In this document: piece after piece, positions 57,476 through 64,000 of the stretch
Position numbering within the stretch: position 1 is the stretch's first letter
Layout: every line of letters begins with the position of its first letter
Origin: Poindextera sp036494815
GTDB taxonomy: Bacteria; Pseudomonadota; Alphaproteobacteria; Caulobacterales; Caulobacteraceae
Assembly (NCBI GenBank): GCA_036494815.1
Contig: DASXNV010000026.1
Span: 1-64,000 of the forward strand
Length of the DNA: 64,000 nt
Direction of reading: 5' to 3'
Made by a program: the position numbers and the translations under genes
Notes under the pieces: generated by a model
The model's database searches: none
What the model was told of the DNA's origin: nothing
What the model saw: only the letters and a program-made list of their open reading frames with translations

Positions 57476-58150
57476 ATGAAGAAGTTCCTGGCCGAGTTCC
57501 TCGGCACGCTAACCCTGGTCCTGTTCGGCTGCGGCGCGGCCGTGCTGGGGGGCGACCATGTGGGTCAGCTGGGCATCGCCCTGGCGTTCGGCTTCGCCAT
57601 CGTCGCCATGGCCTATGGCGTCGGCCCCATCTCGGGCTGCCACGTCAATCCGGCGGTCAGCCTGGGCGCGCTTGTGGCCGGACGCATGAGCGCCAAAGAC
57701 ATGGTGATCTATTGGATCGCCCAGTTCGCCGGGGCGACCGCCGGAGCTATGATCCTGGCCCTGATCGCCGGCCAGAGCCAGCATCTGGGCCAGAACGGCT
57801 GGGGGCCGGGCTATCTCGGCGGCTATCCGCTGGCGGCGGCGGCGACCTTCGAGGTGGTGGCGACAGCCCTGTTCGTGCTGGTCATCCTGGGCTCCACCGG
57901 CAAGGCCAGCGCGCCGGGATTCGCGGGGCTGGCCATCGGCATCACCCTGGCGGCGATCCATATCGTCGGCATCCAGGTCACCGGGGTATCGGTCAATCCC
58001 GCCCGCAGCTTCGGCCCCGCCGTGCTGGTCCAGGGCCAGGCGCTGCAGCAGTTGTGGCTGTTCTTCGTGGCGCCGGCGGTGGGCGCGGTGATCGGGGCCC
58101 TGCCGTTCCGCCTGAAGGCGCTGGAGGACAGCGACCCGCTGGCTATCTGA
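57476..58150 (+). CDS. aqpZ: Aquaporin Z
   Basis: 224 residues, six helices and two half-helices. The paired NPA motifs are in CHVNPAVSLG and SVNPARSFGPA. The selectivity-filter positions look water-type: the His in IHIVGIQVTG and the Arg after the second NPA. EFLGTLTLVLFGCG is the usual opening. It conducts water across the inner membrane. AAGGGGG precedes the ATG. A strong hairpin follows the stop. Confidence 0.95.
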   Translation: MKKFLAEFLGTLTLVLFGCGAAVLGGDHVGQLGIALAFGFAIVAMAYGVGPISGCHVNPAVSLGALVAGRMSAKDMVIYWIAQFAGATAGAMILALIAGQSQHLGQNGWGPGYLGGYPLAAAATFEVVATALFVLVILGSTGKASAPGFAGLAIGITLAAIHIVGIQVTGVSVNPARSFGPAVLVQGQALQQLWLFFVAPAVGAVIGALPFRLKALEDSDPLAI

Positions 58151-58155
58151 TCGTG

Positions 58156-58184
58156 TAGCGAGGGCGGTGAAGCCGCCCTCGCTA
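58156..58184. terminator. Strong hairpin between convergent aqpZ and thiolase genes
   Basis: TAGCGAGGGCGG (58156-58167) pairs perfectly over 12 bases with 58173-58184 around a five-base TGAAG loop. It lies six bases past the aqpZ stop and 15 bases past the stop of the opposite gene, so it can serve both. There is no obvious T-tract. Confidence 0.6.
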
Positions 58185-58199
58185 TCGAACCTCAAAAGA

Positions 58200-59339
58200 C
58201 TAAGCTTCGTTTGTAAAGATGATCGTCCCGGATGCGGCGAACATGCCGCCAACGCCGTGGCAGACCGATATCTTGGCTCCCGGAACCTGGGCCGGGGCGA
58301 CGCCGCGCATCTGACGCACGCTCTCCTGCAGGGCGTACATGCCGTACATGCCCGAGTGCATGTAGGACAGCCCGCCGCCGTTGGTGTTGAGCGGCAGCTT
58401 GCCGCCGGGCGCGGTGTTGCGGGCGCCGATGAAGCCGGCCGCCTCTCCCCGCTCGCAGAAACCCAGGTCCTCCAGCCCATAGATCGGCAGGTGGGCGAAG
58501 GCGTCGTAGATCATCAGGTGATCCACCTCGGCGTGCCTGATCCCGGCCTCGTCAAAGGCCTTCTTGCCGGAGACGCGGAAGGCCTTGGAGGTGGTGAAGT
58601 CCTCCATCTGGCTGACGATCTGGGTCTCGACGCTCTCACCGGCGCCGAGGATATAGACCGGCTTTTGCGGGAAATCCTTGGCCCGCTCGGCGCTGGTGAG
58701 GATCAGGGCCCCGCCGCCGTCGGTGACCAGGCAGCACATGAGCATCCGGAACGGCCAGGCGATCATCGGCGAGTTCAGGACGTCGTCGACGGTGATCGGG
58801 TCCTTGAAACTGGCGCGCGGGTTCATGGCCGCCCATTCGCGCTGGATCACCGAGACCATGGCCACCTGCTCTTCGGTGATCCCGAAGGTCTTCATGTAGC
58901 GAAGGGCTGGAATGGTGAACATGGTGGGCGGCGAGGTCACGCCAAAGGGGACCTCGAACTGACCGCTCCAGCTGTGCGGGGCGCGGCCCCAGCCGCCGGC
59001 GCCGACACGCGAGCGGCCGGACTCGCCGTGGGTGATCAGCACAGTCTTGCACAGGCCGGCGTTGATCGCCGCCGCCGCGTGGCGCACGTGCAGCATGAAC
59101 GAGCAGCCGCCCACCGCCGTGCCGTCGACCCAGGTGGGCGTAATACCCAGATATTGGGCGATGGCCACCGGGCTTTCACCGGCGGTGGCGACGCCATCGA
59201 TGTCGGAGGGCTTGAGCCCCGCGTCGGCCAGGGCGTTGAGCGCCGCGTCGGCGTGCAGGCCGATCACCGACATGTCGGGAATCTTGCCCATCTTGGTGGT
59301 TTCGGCCGCGCCGACCACCGCAACTGATTTTTGCTTCAT
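58200..59339 (-). CDS. Thiolase-like acetyl-CoA acetyltransferase (SCP-x/Ltp type)
   Basis: 379 residues. It belongs to the non-classical thiolase group: VGGCSFMLHVRHAA carries the nucleophile-position Cys, NTNGGGLSYMHSGMYG holds the His motif and ISVCHGVGGMFAASGT the second Cys region, the last two less canonical than in degradative thiolases. Members act with a DUF35 partner in sterol side-chain or polyketide-like metabolism. It starts six bases after the DUF35 gene, with no own ribosome-binding site, so translation is probably coupled. Activity may be thiolase or aldolase. Confidence 0.85.
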   Translation of the reverse strand: MKQKSVAVVGAAETTKMGKIPDMSVIGLHADAALNALADAGLKPSDIDGVATAGESPVAIAQYLGITPTWVDGTAVGGCSFMLHVRHAAAAINAGLCKTVLITHGESGRSRVGAGGWGRAPHSWSGQFEVPFGVTSPPTMFTIPALRYMKTFGITEEQVAMVSVIQREWAAMNPRASFKDPITVDDVLNSPMIAWPFRMLMCCLVTDGGGALILTSAERAKDFPQKPVYILGAGESVETQIVSQMEDFTTSKAFRVSGKKAFDEAGIRHAEVDHLMIYDAFAHLPIYGLEDLGFCERGEAAGFIGARNTAPGGKLPLNTNGGGLSYMHSGMYGMYALQESVRQMRGVAPAQVPGAKISVCHGVGGMFAASGTIIFTNEA

Positions 59340-59345
59340 GGAGGG

Positions 59346-59750
59346 TCAGGCCTTCGCCGGCTGGAACAGGGGCAGCGATATGGTGTCGCTGGCTTCGAGG
59401 AAGGTGACTTCCAGCGGCATGTCCAATTGCAGCGCCTCGGGGGTCTGCGGACAGCCGACGACATTGGTCATCATCCGAGGGCCTTCCTGCAGGGTGACCA
59501 CGGCGATGGAGTGCGGCTCGGTTCCAAAATCGGGACGCGGCCTATGGTTGATGACGTAGCTGTAGAGGCTGGCCTTGCCGCTGGCCGGAAAAATCTCGAC
59601 CTCGCGCGAGGCGCAGGCCGGACAGAATGGGCGCGGCGGAAAATAGGTGTGGGCGCAGGCCAGGCAGCGCTGCAGGCGAAGTTCGCCCGCCTTGCAACCT
59701 TCCCAGAAATGCCGGGTCTCCGGCGTTGGCTGTGGCAAGGGTCGATCCAT
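59346..59750 (-). CDS. DUF35 zinc-ribbon/OB-fold protein, thiolase partner
   Basis: 134 residues from the ATG at 59750 (AAGGA nine bases upstream); the frame further upstream is not supported. The zinc ribbon is CLACAHTYFPPRPFCPAC, followed by an OB-fold with ASLYSYVINHR and EGPRMMTNVVGC. These proteins bind acyl-CoA and form a complex with Ltp-type thiolases or MaoC hydratases. It precedes its thiolase in the same unit. Confidence 0.87.
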   Translation of the reverse strand: MDRPLPQPTPETRHFWEGCKAGELRLQRCLACAHTYFPPRPFCPACASREVEIFPASGKASLYSYVINHRPRPDFGTEPHSIAVVTLQEGPRMMTNVVGCPQTPEALQLDMPLEVTFLEASDTISLPLFQPAKA

Positions 59751-60024
59751 TTGAAGAAGTCCTTGGATTGAAAAATGCTCGGGGTTGAAAATCAATTTCG
59801 GGCGGAAGCCGGCCAGCGAGCCTGACGGCTCGGCGGCGCCCCCCGGTCCCATGGTCAATGCTTACGATCCAAATCCCATCCAAGTGAAGTGGAATCAGTT
59901 GAGCCGCAACTGGCGCGATTGTTGCTGAGCTTGTCCCAGATTTGATCGGGGTGGGTGAAAGCGGAACGCAGGCCGCTTCGCCGATTCAATGGGTAGAGCA
60001 ATGGAACGTAGTTCGGGGGCTATC

Positions 60025-61104
60025 ATGGGATACGCGATGCGTTTGGTGTCCGGCGACTTCAATGTGGCTTTCGGCGAGGCGGGTTTCGTAAGCTTCCGTG
60101 ACGAAAAGGCCGCGCCCAAAAAGTCCGTTGCGCGGGACAGGTCCATCGAAAGCCCCCCCGCCACACGCACCACCAAGGTGACCGTGGCGGCCAACGCCGC
60201 CTGGGCGGAAGCTCGGCCGGTGCTGTCGGTGCTGACTCCCTTTCTGCGTGACGATCCCTCGGGCCTTCTTGCCGCGATCCAGGCCCAGGCGTCGCAGCTG
60301 TCCACACCCATCGAGATCATCGCCCTGGACGACGGCACAGGCGACGAGGCGCTCGCCGCCCGCCTCACCGCGACCGTCGAAGCCCTGGCCATGCCGGCCG
60401 CCTTCGTTCGGCTGTCTCAGAACGAGGGCCGCTCCGCCGCCCGCAACCGCCTGGCCCAATTCGCTCGCGGCCGTCACCTGCTTTATCTCGACGCCGACAC
60501 CGTGCCCGATCGCGCCGATTTCCTGGCCGCCTATATGGAGATGATCCAGGCGGACGATCCGCCCCTGGCGATCGGCGGGTTTTCGCTGATCCAGGCCTCG
60601 CACGAGCCGTGCTACGACCTGCACCGCACCATCGCCACCCAGCTCGACTGCATGCCGGTTGACGTGCGCCAAGTGATGCCGTGGCGCTTCGTCTATGGCT
60701 CCAACATCCTGGTGCGGCGCGATGTGATGCAAGCCACCCCGTTCAATCCCGATTACCGCGCCTGGGGTTGGGAAGATCAGGAATGGGGTATGCGGGTCGC
60801 CGACCAATGGCCGATCCTGCATGTGGACAACACGGTGAGCCATCTGGGCCTGGACACAGTGCCGACCCTTTTGGACAAATACGCCTCTTCCGGCGCCAAC
60901 TTCCATCGCATCCTGGCCGACCATCCCGACCGGGTGAAGGAATACCCGGCCTATCGCGCCGCCCGCGCCCTGAGCATGGCGCCGTTCAAGACCGCCTTGC
61001 GCGCCGTGGCCCGGCGGGCGGCTCTCAGCGAAGCCCTGCCCCTGACGGCGCGCGCCTTCGCCTTGCGGCTGTTTCGGGTGCTCAACTATCTGGCTTCGCA
61101 CTGA
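60025..61104 (+). CDS. Family 2 glycosyltransferase
   Basis: 359 residues from the ATG at 60025; in-frame ATGs at 59989 and 60001 are alternatives. After a variable N-terminus the GT-A domain starts VLSVLTPFLRDD, with IIALDDGTGDE, SQNEGRSAARNRLAQ and the metal motif LYLDADTVPD; RAWGWEDQEWGMR is the catalytic W-x-W-E-D segment of the galactosyltransferase-type C-terminal domain. It transfers a sugar from a nucleotide donor; donor and acceptor are unknown. No other glycan gene is near. Confidence 0.85.
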   Translation: MGYAMRLVSGDFNVAFGEAGFVSFRDEKAAPKKSVARDRSIESPPATRTTKVTVAANAAWAEARPVLSVLTPFLRDDPSGLLAAIQAQASQLSTPIEIIALDDGTGDEALAARLTATVEALAMPAAFVRLSQNEGRSAARNRLAQFARGRHLLYLDADTVPDRADFLAAYMEMIQADDPPLAIGGFSLIQASHEPCYDLHRTIATQLDCMPVDVRQVMPWRFVYGSNILVRRDVMQATPFNPDYRAWGWEDQEWGMRVADQWPILHVDNTVSHLGLDTVPTLLDKYASSGANFHRILADHPDRVKEYPAYRAARALSMAPFKTALRAVARRAALSEALPLTARAFALRLFRVLNYLASH

Positions 61105-61155
61105 GGGCTGCGGCAGGCAAACTGCCGGGAAGCTGAATCGAGGGCCTCCCGCCTC

Positions 61156-61902
61156 ATGTCCGACCGAGCCCGCTTGGCCGAGTTGATCCAAGCCTCCCGG
61201 CGCATGGTGGTGTTCACCGGCGCCGGCGTCTCCACCGAGTCCGGCATTCCAGATTTTCGCAGCCCTGGCGGAGTCTGGAGCCGGATGAAGCCGATCTATT
61301 TCCAGGACTTCGTGGCCAGCGAAGACAAGCGCCGCGAAGCCTGGACCAGAGCCTTTTCCGGGGTGGCCGGCTGGACCGGCGCCGCGCCGAACTCTGGGCA
61401 TCTGGCCGTGGCCCGCCTTGTGACCCAGGGCAAGGTCAGCGCGGTGATCACCCAGAATGTGGACAACCTGCATCAGGATTCCGGCGTGCCCGCCGATCAG
61501 GTGATCGAACTGCATGGCAACGCCAGCTATGCCGCCTGCCTGGACTGCGGCCTGCGCCACGAACTGGCTGACCTGAAGGCGCCGTTCCTGGAGCGGGGCG
61601 AGGTTCCCGCCTGCCGCGCCTGTGGCGGCATCGTCAAGACCGCTGTGATCTCGTTCGGCCAGTCCATGCCCGAAGGCCCCATGGCCCGGGCCGAGGCCGA
61701 AAGCCTGGCCTGCGACCTGTTCCTCGTGCTGGGCTCGTCCCTGGTGGTCTACCCCGCCGCCGGCTTTCCCCTGCTCGCCAAGCGCAACGGCGCCCGACTG
61801 GCCATCGTCAATCGCGAGCCGACCGAGCAGGACGCCTATGCCGATCTGGTGCTGCACGACGAGATCGGGCCATTGCTGAGCGAGATTACGGCGCCGCACT
61901 AG
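61156..61902 (+). CDS. cobB: NAD-dependent protein deacylase, sirtuin
   Basis: 248 residues. TGAGVSTESGIPDFRSPGG binds NAD, TQNVDNLHQDSG is the catalytic-channel motif and ELHGNASYAACLDC carries the catalytic His and the first zinc Cys pair; CRACGG is the second pair. It removes acetyl or other acyl groups from Lys using NAD+. It begins 51 bases after the glycosyltransferase gene. The specificity pocket was not compared to class III sirtuins. Confidence 0.93.
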   Translation: MSDRARLAELIQASRRMVVFTGAGVSTESGIPDFRSPGGVWSRMKPIYFQDFVASEDKRREAWTRAFSGVAGWTGAAPNSGHLAVARLVTQGKVSAVITQNVDNLHQDSGVPADQVIELHGNASYAACLDCGLRHELADLKAPFLERGEVPACRACGGIVKTAVISFGQSMPEGPMARAEAESLACDLFLVLGSSLVVYPAAGFPLLAKRNGARLAIVNREPTEQDAYADLVLHDEIGPLLSEITAPH

Positions 61903-61975
61903 CGGCGGACCACGAGACAGCAGCGCGCGGCTTGGTTAGTTAGGGGGACTGACCGCTTTCGCCAGCGAGACTCCC

Positions 61976-62626
61976 ATGTCCTACAAAGCCGACATCTTCG
62001 ACGAGCCCGACCCCATCGACCCGGAGACCCTGGCCAATCTGGGTCCCCTGGCGCCCATGGCCGGGATCTGGGAGGGGATCAAGGGGATTGACCTGCACCC
62101 GGAAGTCGATGGGCCTCTGAGCGAGCCCTATCGGGAACGCTACGAGTTGCAGCCCATCGATCCTCAGACCAATGGGCCGCAGCTCTATTACGGCCTGCGC
62201 TATCGCACCTTTATCCGTCGCTTGAACGAGGAGAAGGCGTTCCATGATCAGGTGGGTTTCTGGCTATGGGAGCCTGCAACCGGCTCAGTGATCCAGACCC
62301 TGGCCATTCCGCGCGGCCAGGTGGCCATGGCCGGCGGGATCGCCCTGCCGGACGCCAAGCGTTTCGAGCTGCGCGCGGAGCTGGCTTCGCCCCAATTCGG
62401 GATTCTGTCCAATCCCTTCCTCGACCGCGCCTATCGCACCCTGTCATGGACCGTAGCGGTTACGATCCATGACGATGGAACCTGGTCCTATGACCAGGAC
62501 ACGGTGTTGAAGATCGAGGGCGCGGACAAGGTGTTCCACCATACCGACCGCAACCGCCTGACCCGCGTCGCCGACGCCACGCCCAACCCGCTGGCGCTGC
62601 AGACGCGAGCCAAGAGGGCCGGCTGA
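61976..62626 (+). CDS. Nitrobindin/THAP4-like heme-binding beta-barrel protein
   Basis: 216 residues. LGPLAPMAGIWEGIKGIDLHP is the opening of the nitrobindin-like barrel (usually G-x-W-x-G-x-G, here ending in K-G), followed by a long YRERYELQPID segment and VGFWLWEPATGSVIQTLAIPRGQ, typical of the bacterial FABP/DUF1794 relatives. It is probably cytoplasmic. Heme binding is known for some members but cannot be stated here. It converges on ohr with a six-base gap. Confidence 0.75.
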   Translation: MSYKADIFDEPDPIDPETLANLGPLAPMAGIWEGIKGIDLHPEVDGPLSEPYRERYELQPIDPQTNGPQLYYGLRYRTFIRRLNEEKAFHDQVGFWLWEPATGSVIQTLAIPRGQVAMAGGIALPDAKRFELRAELASPQFGILSNPFLDRAYRTLSWTVAVTIHDDGTWSYDQDTVLKIEGADKVFHHTDRNRLTRVADATPNPLALQTRAKRAG

Positions 62627-62632
62627 CCGCGG

Positions 62633-63058
62633 TCAAACCACACTGAGCTGAACGTCCACATTGTTTCGCGTGGCGTTGGAATAGGGGCAGACCTCATGGG
62701 CCTTGGCCACCAAGGCCTCGGCTTCGGCGCGGTCCACGCCGGGCAGGGAGACGGCCAGGGCGATCTCCAGGCCAAAGCCGCCTTCCGAGCGGGGCCCGAT
62801 GCCCACGGTGGCGGTGACCGTGGTGTCGGCCGGGACCTTGGGGCCGCCCTGGGACGCCACGAACTTCATGGCGCCGATGAAGCAGGCGGCGTAGCCGGTG
62901 GCGAACAGTTGCTCGGGATTGCTGCCGTCGCCGCCCCCGCCGCCCAGTTCCTTGGGCGTGGTCAGCTTGACATCCAAGGTCCCGTCCAGGGTTCCGGAAC
63001 GACCGTCGCGGCCGCCGGTGGCGCGGGCCGAGGTGCGGTAGAGAACATTGACCGACAT
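62633..63058 (-). CDS. ohr: Organic hydroperoxide resistance protein
   Basis: 141 residues from the ATG at 63058 (AAAGGA nine bases upstream); upstream frame rejected. NPEQLFATGYAACFIGAMKF holds the peroxidatic Cys, and AHEVCPYSNATRNNVDV the resolving Cys, the two marks of the Ohr branch of OsmC proteins. It reduces fatty-acid and peroxynitrite-type hydroperoxides through lipoyl proteins. An AT-rich motif upstream may bind OhrR; ohrR itself is not in the window. sodB is divergent across 311 bases. Confidence 0.93.
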   Translation of the reverse strand: MSVNVLYRTSARATGGRDGRSGTLDGTLDVKLTTPKELGGGGGDGSNPEQLFATGYAACFIGAMKFVASQGGPKVPADTTVTATVGIGPRSEGGFGLEIALAVSLPGVDRAEAEALVAKAHEVCPYSNATRNNVDVQLSVV

Positions 63059-63106
63059 GGCTGGTGATCCTTTTTCGAGCGGTTTGAGCAAAAGTATCGA
63101 GGATTT

Positions 63107-63125
63107 GATTGCACACAATTTAATC
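63107..63125. promoter_or_regulatory. Candidate OhrR/MarR-type operator upstream of ohr
   Basis: GATTGCACACAATTTAATC is an AT-rich imperfect inverted repeat 49 bases upstream of the ohr start, at the place where OhrR usually binds. The rest of the ohr-sodB gap (63059-63369) holds no gene that I can support. Confidence 0.35.
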
Positions 63126-63369
63126 GCTGAAACCATATAGTGGTCTCGTGGCTGAGCGCAACACAGGCCACCCCTCGCCATCTGCGGGATCAACGCCGCC
63201 CGCGCGGGAACCCTTGCGCGGGCAAGGCATTGACTAACCAGGCCCAACCGCCCGCCTCACAGCTTTTTTTACATATCTGTCTCGCGCGCCATCGGCCTGT
63301 CGCGGCGGCGACCTATTTGTCCCTCATCGGCCGCGGCCGATTTTGTCAGTCTACAAGGACCTGAAATCC

Positions 63370-64000
63370 ATGTTCTCCCTCCCCGATCTTCCCTATGCCT
63401 ATGACGCCCTGCAGCCGGTGCTGTCCGACACCACCATGCACACCCATCACGACAAGCATCACGCCAAATATGTGAGCGTGATGAATGAGATCCTCGGCGA
63501 CAAGGCCGTGGGCAGCCTGGAGGACGTGGTGCGCAAGGCCAAGGCCGACGGCGACAAGAAGCTGGCCAACAACGCCGGCCAGGCCTGGAACCACGCCCTG
63601 TTCTGGGACTCCATGTCGCCGAACGTCGCTGCGCCCAAGGGCGACCTCCTGGCCGCCATCTTGGCCGACTTCACCAATCTCGACGCCCTGAAGGCCAAGT
63701 TCGTGGCGGAAGGCGCCGGCCATTTCGGCTCCGGCTGGGTGTGGCTCATGGCCAAGGACGGCAAGGTCTCGGTGGCCACCACCCATGACGGCGCCACGGC
63801 CCTGGAGCTGGATGGTGTAGCCCTCTTGGTCTGCGACCTGTGGGAACACGCCTATTATCTCGACCACAAGAACGACCGTGAAGGCTTCCTGAAAGCCTGG
63901 TGGGACAAGCTGGCCAACTGGTCCTTCGCCGAGGCGCAATTCGCCGCCGCCAAGAGCGGGAGCCAGGGCTGGGCCTATCCGGCGGCGACGCAGAAGGCGG
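63370..64000 (+). CDS. sodB: Fe-type superoxide dismutase, C-terminus cut by window end
   Basis: About 210 residues are visible. The metal ligands are in HHDKHHAKYV (His), QAWNHALFW (His) and CDLWEHAYYLDHKN (Asp and His). NNAGQAWNH has the Gln in the second motif that FeSODs use where MnSODs have it elsewhere; FGSGWVWLM is the usual strand, preceded by a His (GHFGSGW). It dismutates superoxide in the cytoplasm. The reading frame is open at 64000, so the last few residues are missing. Confidence 0.93.
   Translation, partial: MFSLPDLPYAYDALQPVLSDTTMHTHHDKHHAKYVSVMNEILGDKAVGSLEDVVRKAKADGDKKLANNAGQAWNHALFWDSMSPNVAAPKGDLLAAILADFTNLDALKAKFVAEGAGHFGSGWVWLMAKDGKVSVATTHDGATALELDGVALLVCDLWEHAYYLDHKNDREGFLKAWWDKLANWSFAEAQFAAAKSGSQGWAYPAATQKA

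Noticed and set aside
59986..61899. 637-residue minus-strand frame
   Set aside because: Antisense to the glycosyltransferase and sirtuin genes, both with full motif sets.
63140..63364. 74-residue frame between ohr and sodB
   Set aside because: No ribosome-binding site, low-complexity Pro/Arg composition and it fills a likely control region.

Overview
The window is chromosomal DNA of a high-GC alphaproteobacterium, most likely of the order Caulobacterales (Caulobacter or Phenylobacterium type). Three things point there: the block mutM / ubiE-ubiB / coaBC-dut, a PopA-like degenerate diguanylate cyclase and a ShkA-like hybrid kinase (both known as c-di-GMP receptors in Caulobacter), and an alphaproteobacterial LexA box (GAAC-N7-GAAC). 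The genus call is inference. No rRNA, tRNA, CRISPR array or phage genes were seen.

Layout. 1-9.9 kb: small accessory and hypothetical genes: a gene fragment next to an SOS box, a TylF-type methyltransferase, a DUF805 protein, a nested inverted-repeat island (2438-2724), a retropepsin-like protease with a small partner, a cNMP-domain/thioredoxin-reductase-like oxidoreductase paired with a UBP zinc finger, an SRPBCC protein, a TSUP exporter and a FlaG-like protein. 9.9-23.7 kb: PopA-like regulator, CoA transferase, YihY, TusA-like protein with a flippase-like membrane protein, AI-2E family exporter, SDR, an ABC importer without a binding protein, TesB and an M28 peptidase. 24.1-34.1 kb: three hybrid histidine kinases with nearly the same kinase-receiver core but different sensors, with a CPBP protease and a cupin between the first two. 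34.1-36.3 kb: a mobile-element scar with an IS21-type end, an IS6 transposase remnant, an apparently intact ISAs1-family element and pieces of a broken MFS transporter.

36.3-43.8 kb: housekeeping genes for DNA repair (mutM), ubiquinone (ubiE, ubiB), coenzyme A (coaBC) and dUTP removal (dut), plus a TraB/GumN protein and a frameshifted lipoprotein. 43.8-49.9 kb: a minus-strand gene run starting with dapB and continuing into an amidase, an amidohydrolase, a Baeyer-Villiger monooxygenase and a cupin. 50-64 kb: maeB, an Hsp70 relative, AmpG, the ShkA-like kinase, aquaporin, a thiolase/DUF35 pair, a glycosyltransferase, a sirtuin, a nitrobindin-like protein, ohr and the start of an Fe-type superoxide dismutase.

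Taken together, the window mixes conserved core genes with signalling genes. Two predicted c-di-GMP receptors that do not make the nucleotide (9902-11227 and 55593-57338) are the clearest cell-cycle link. Many start codons were moved inward from the longest reading frame to the codon with a usable ribosome-binding site; each such choice is stated in the entry.
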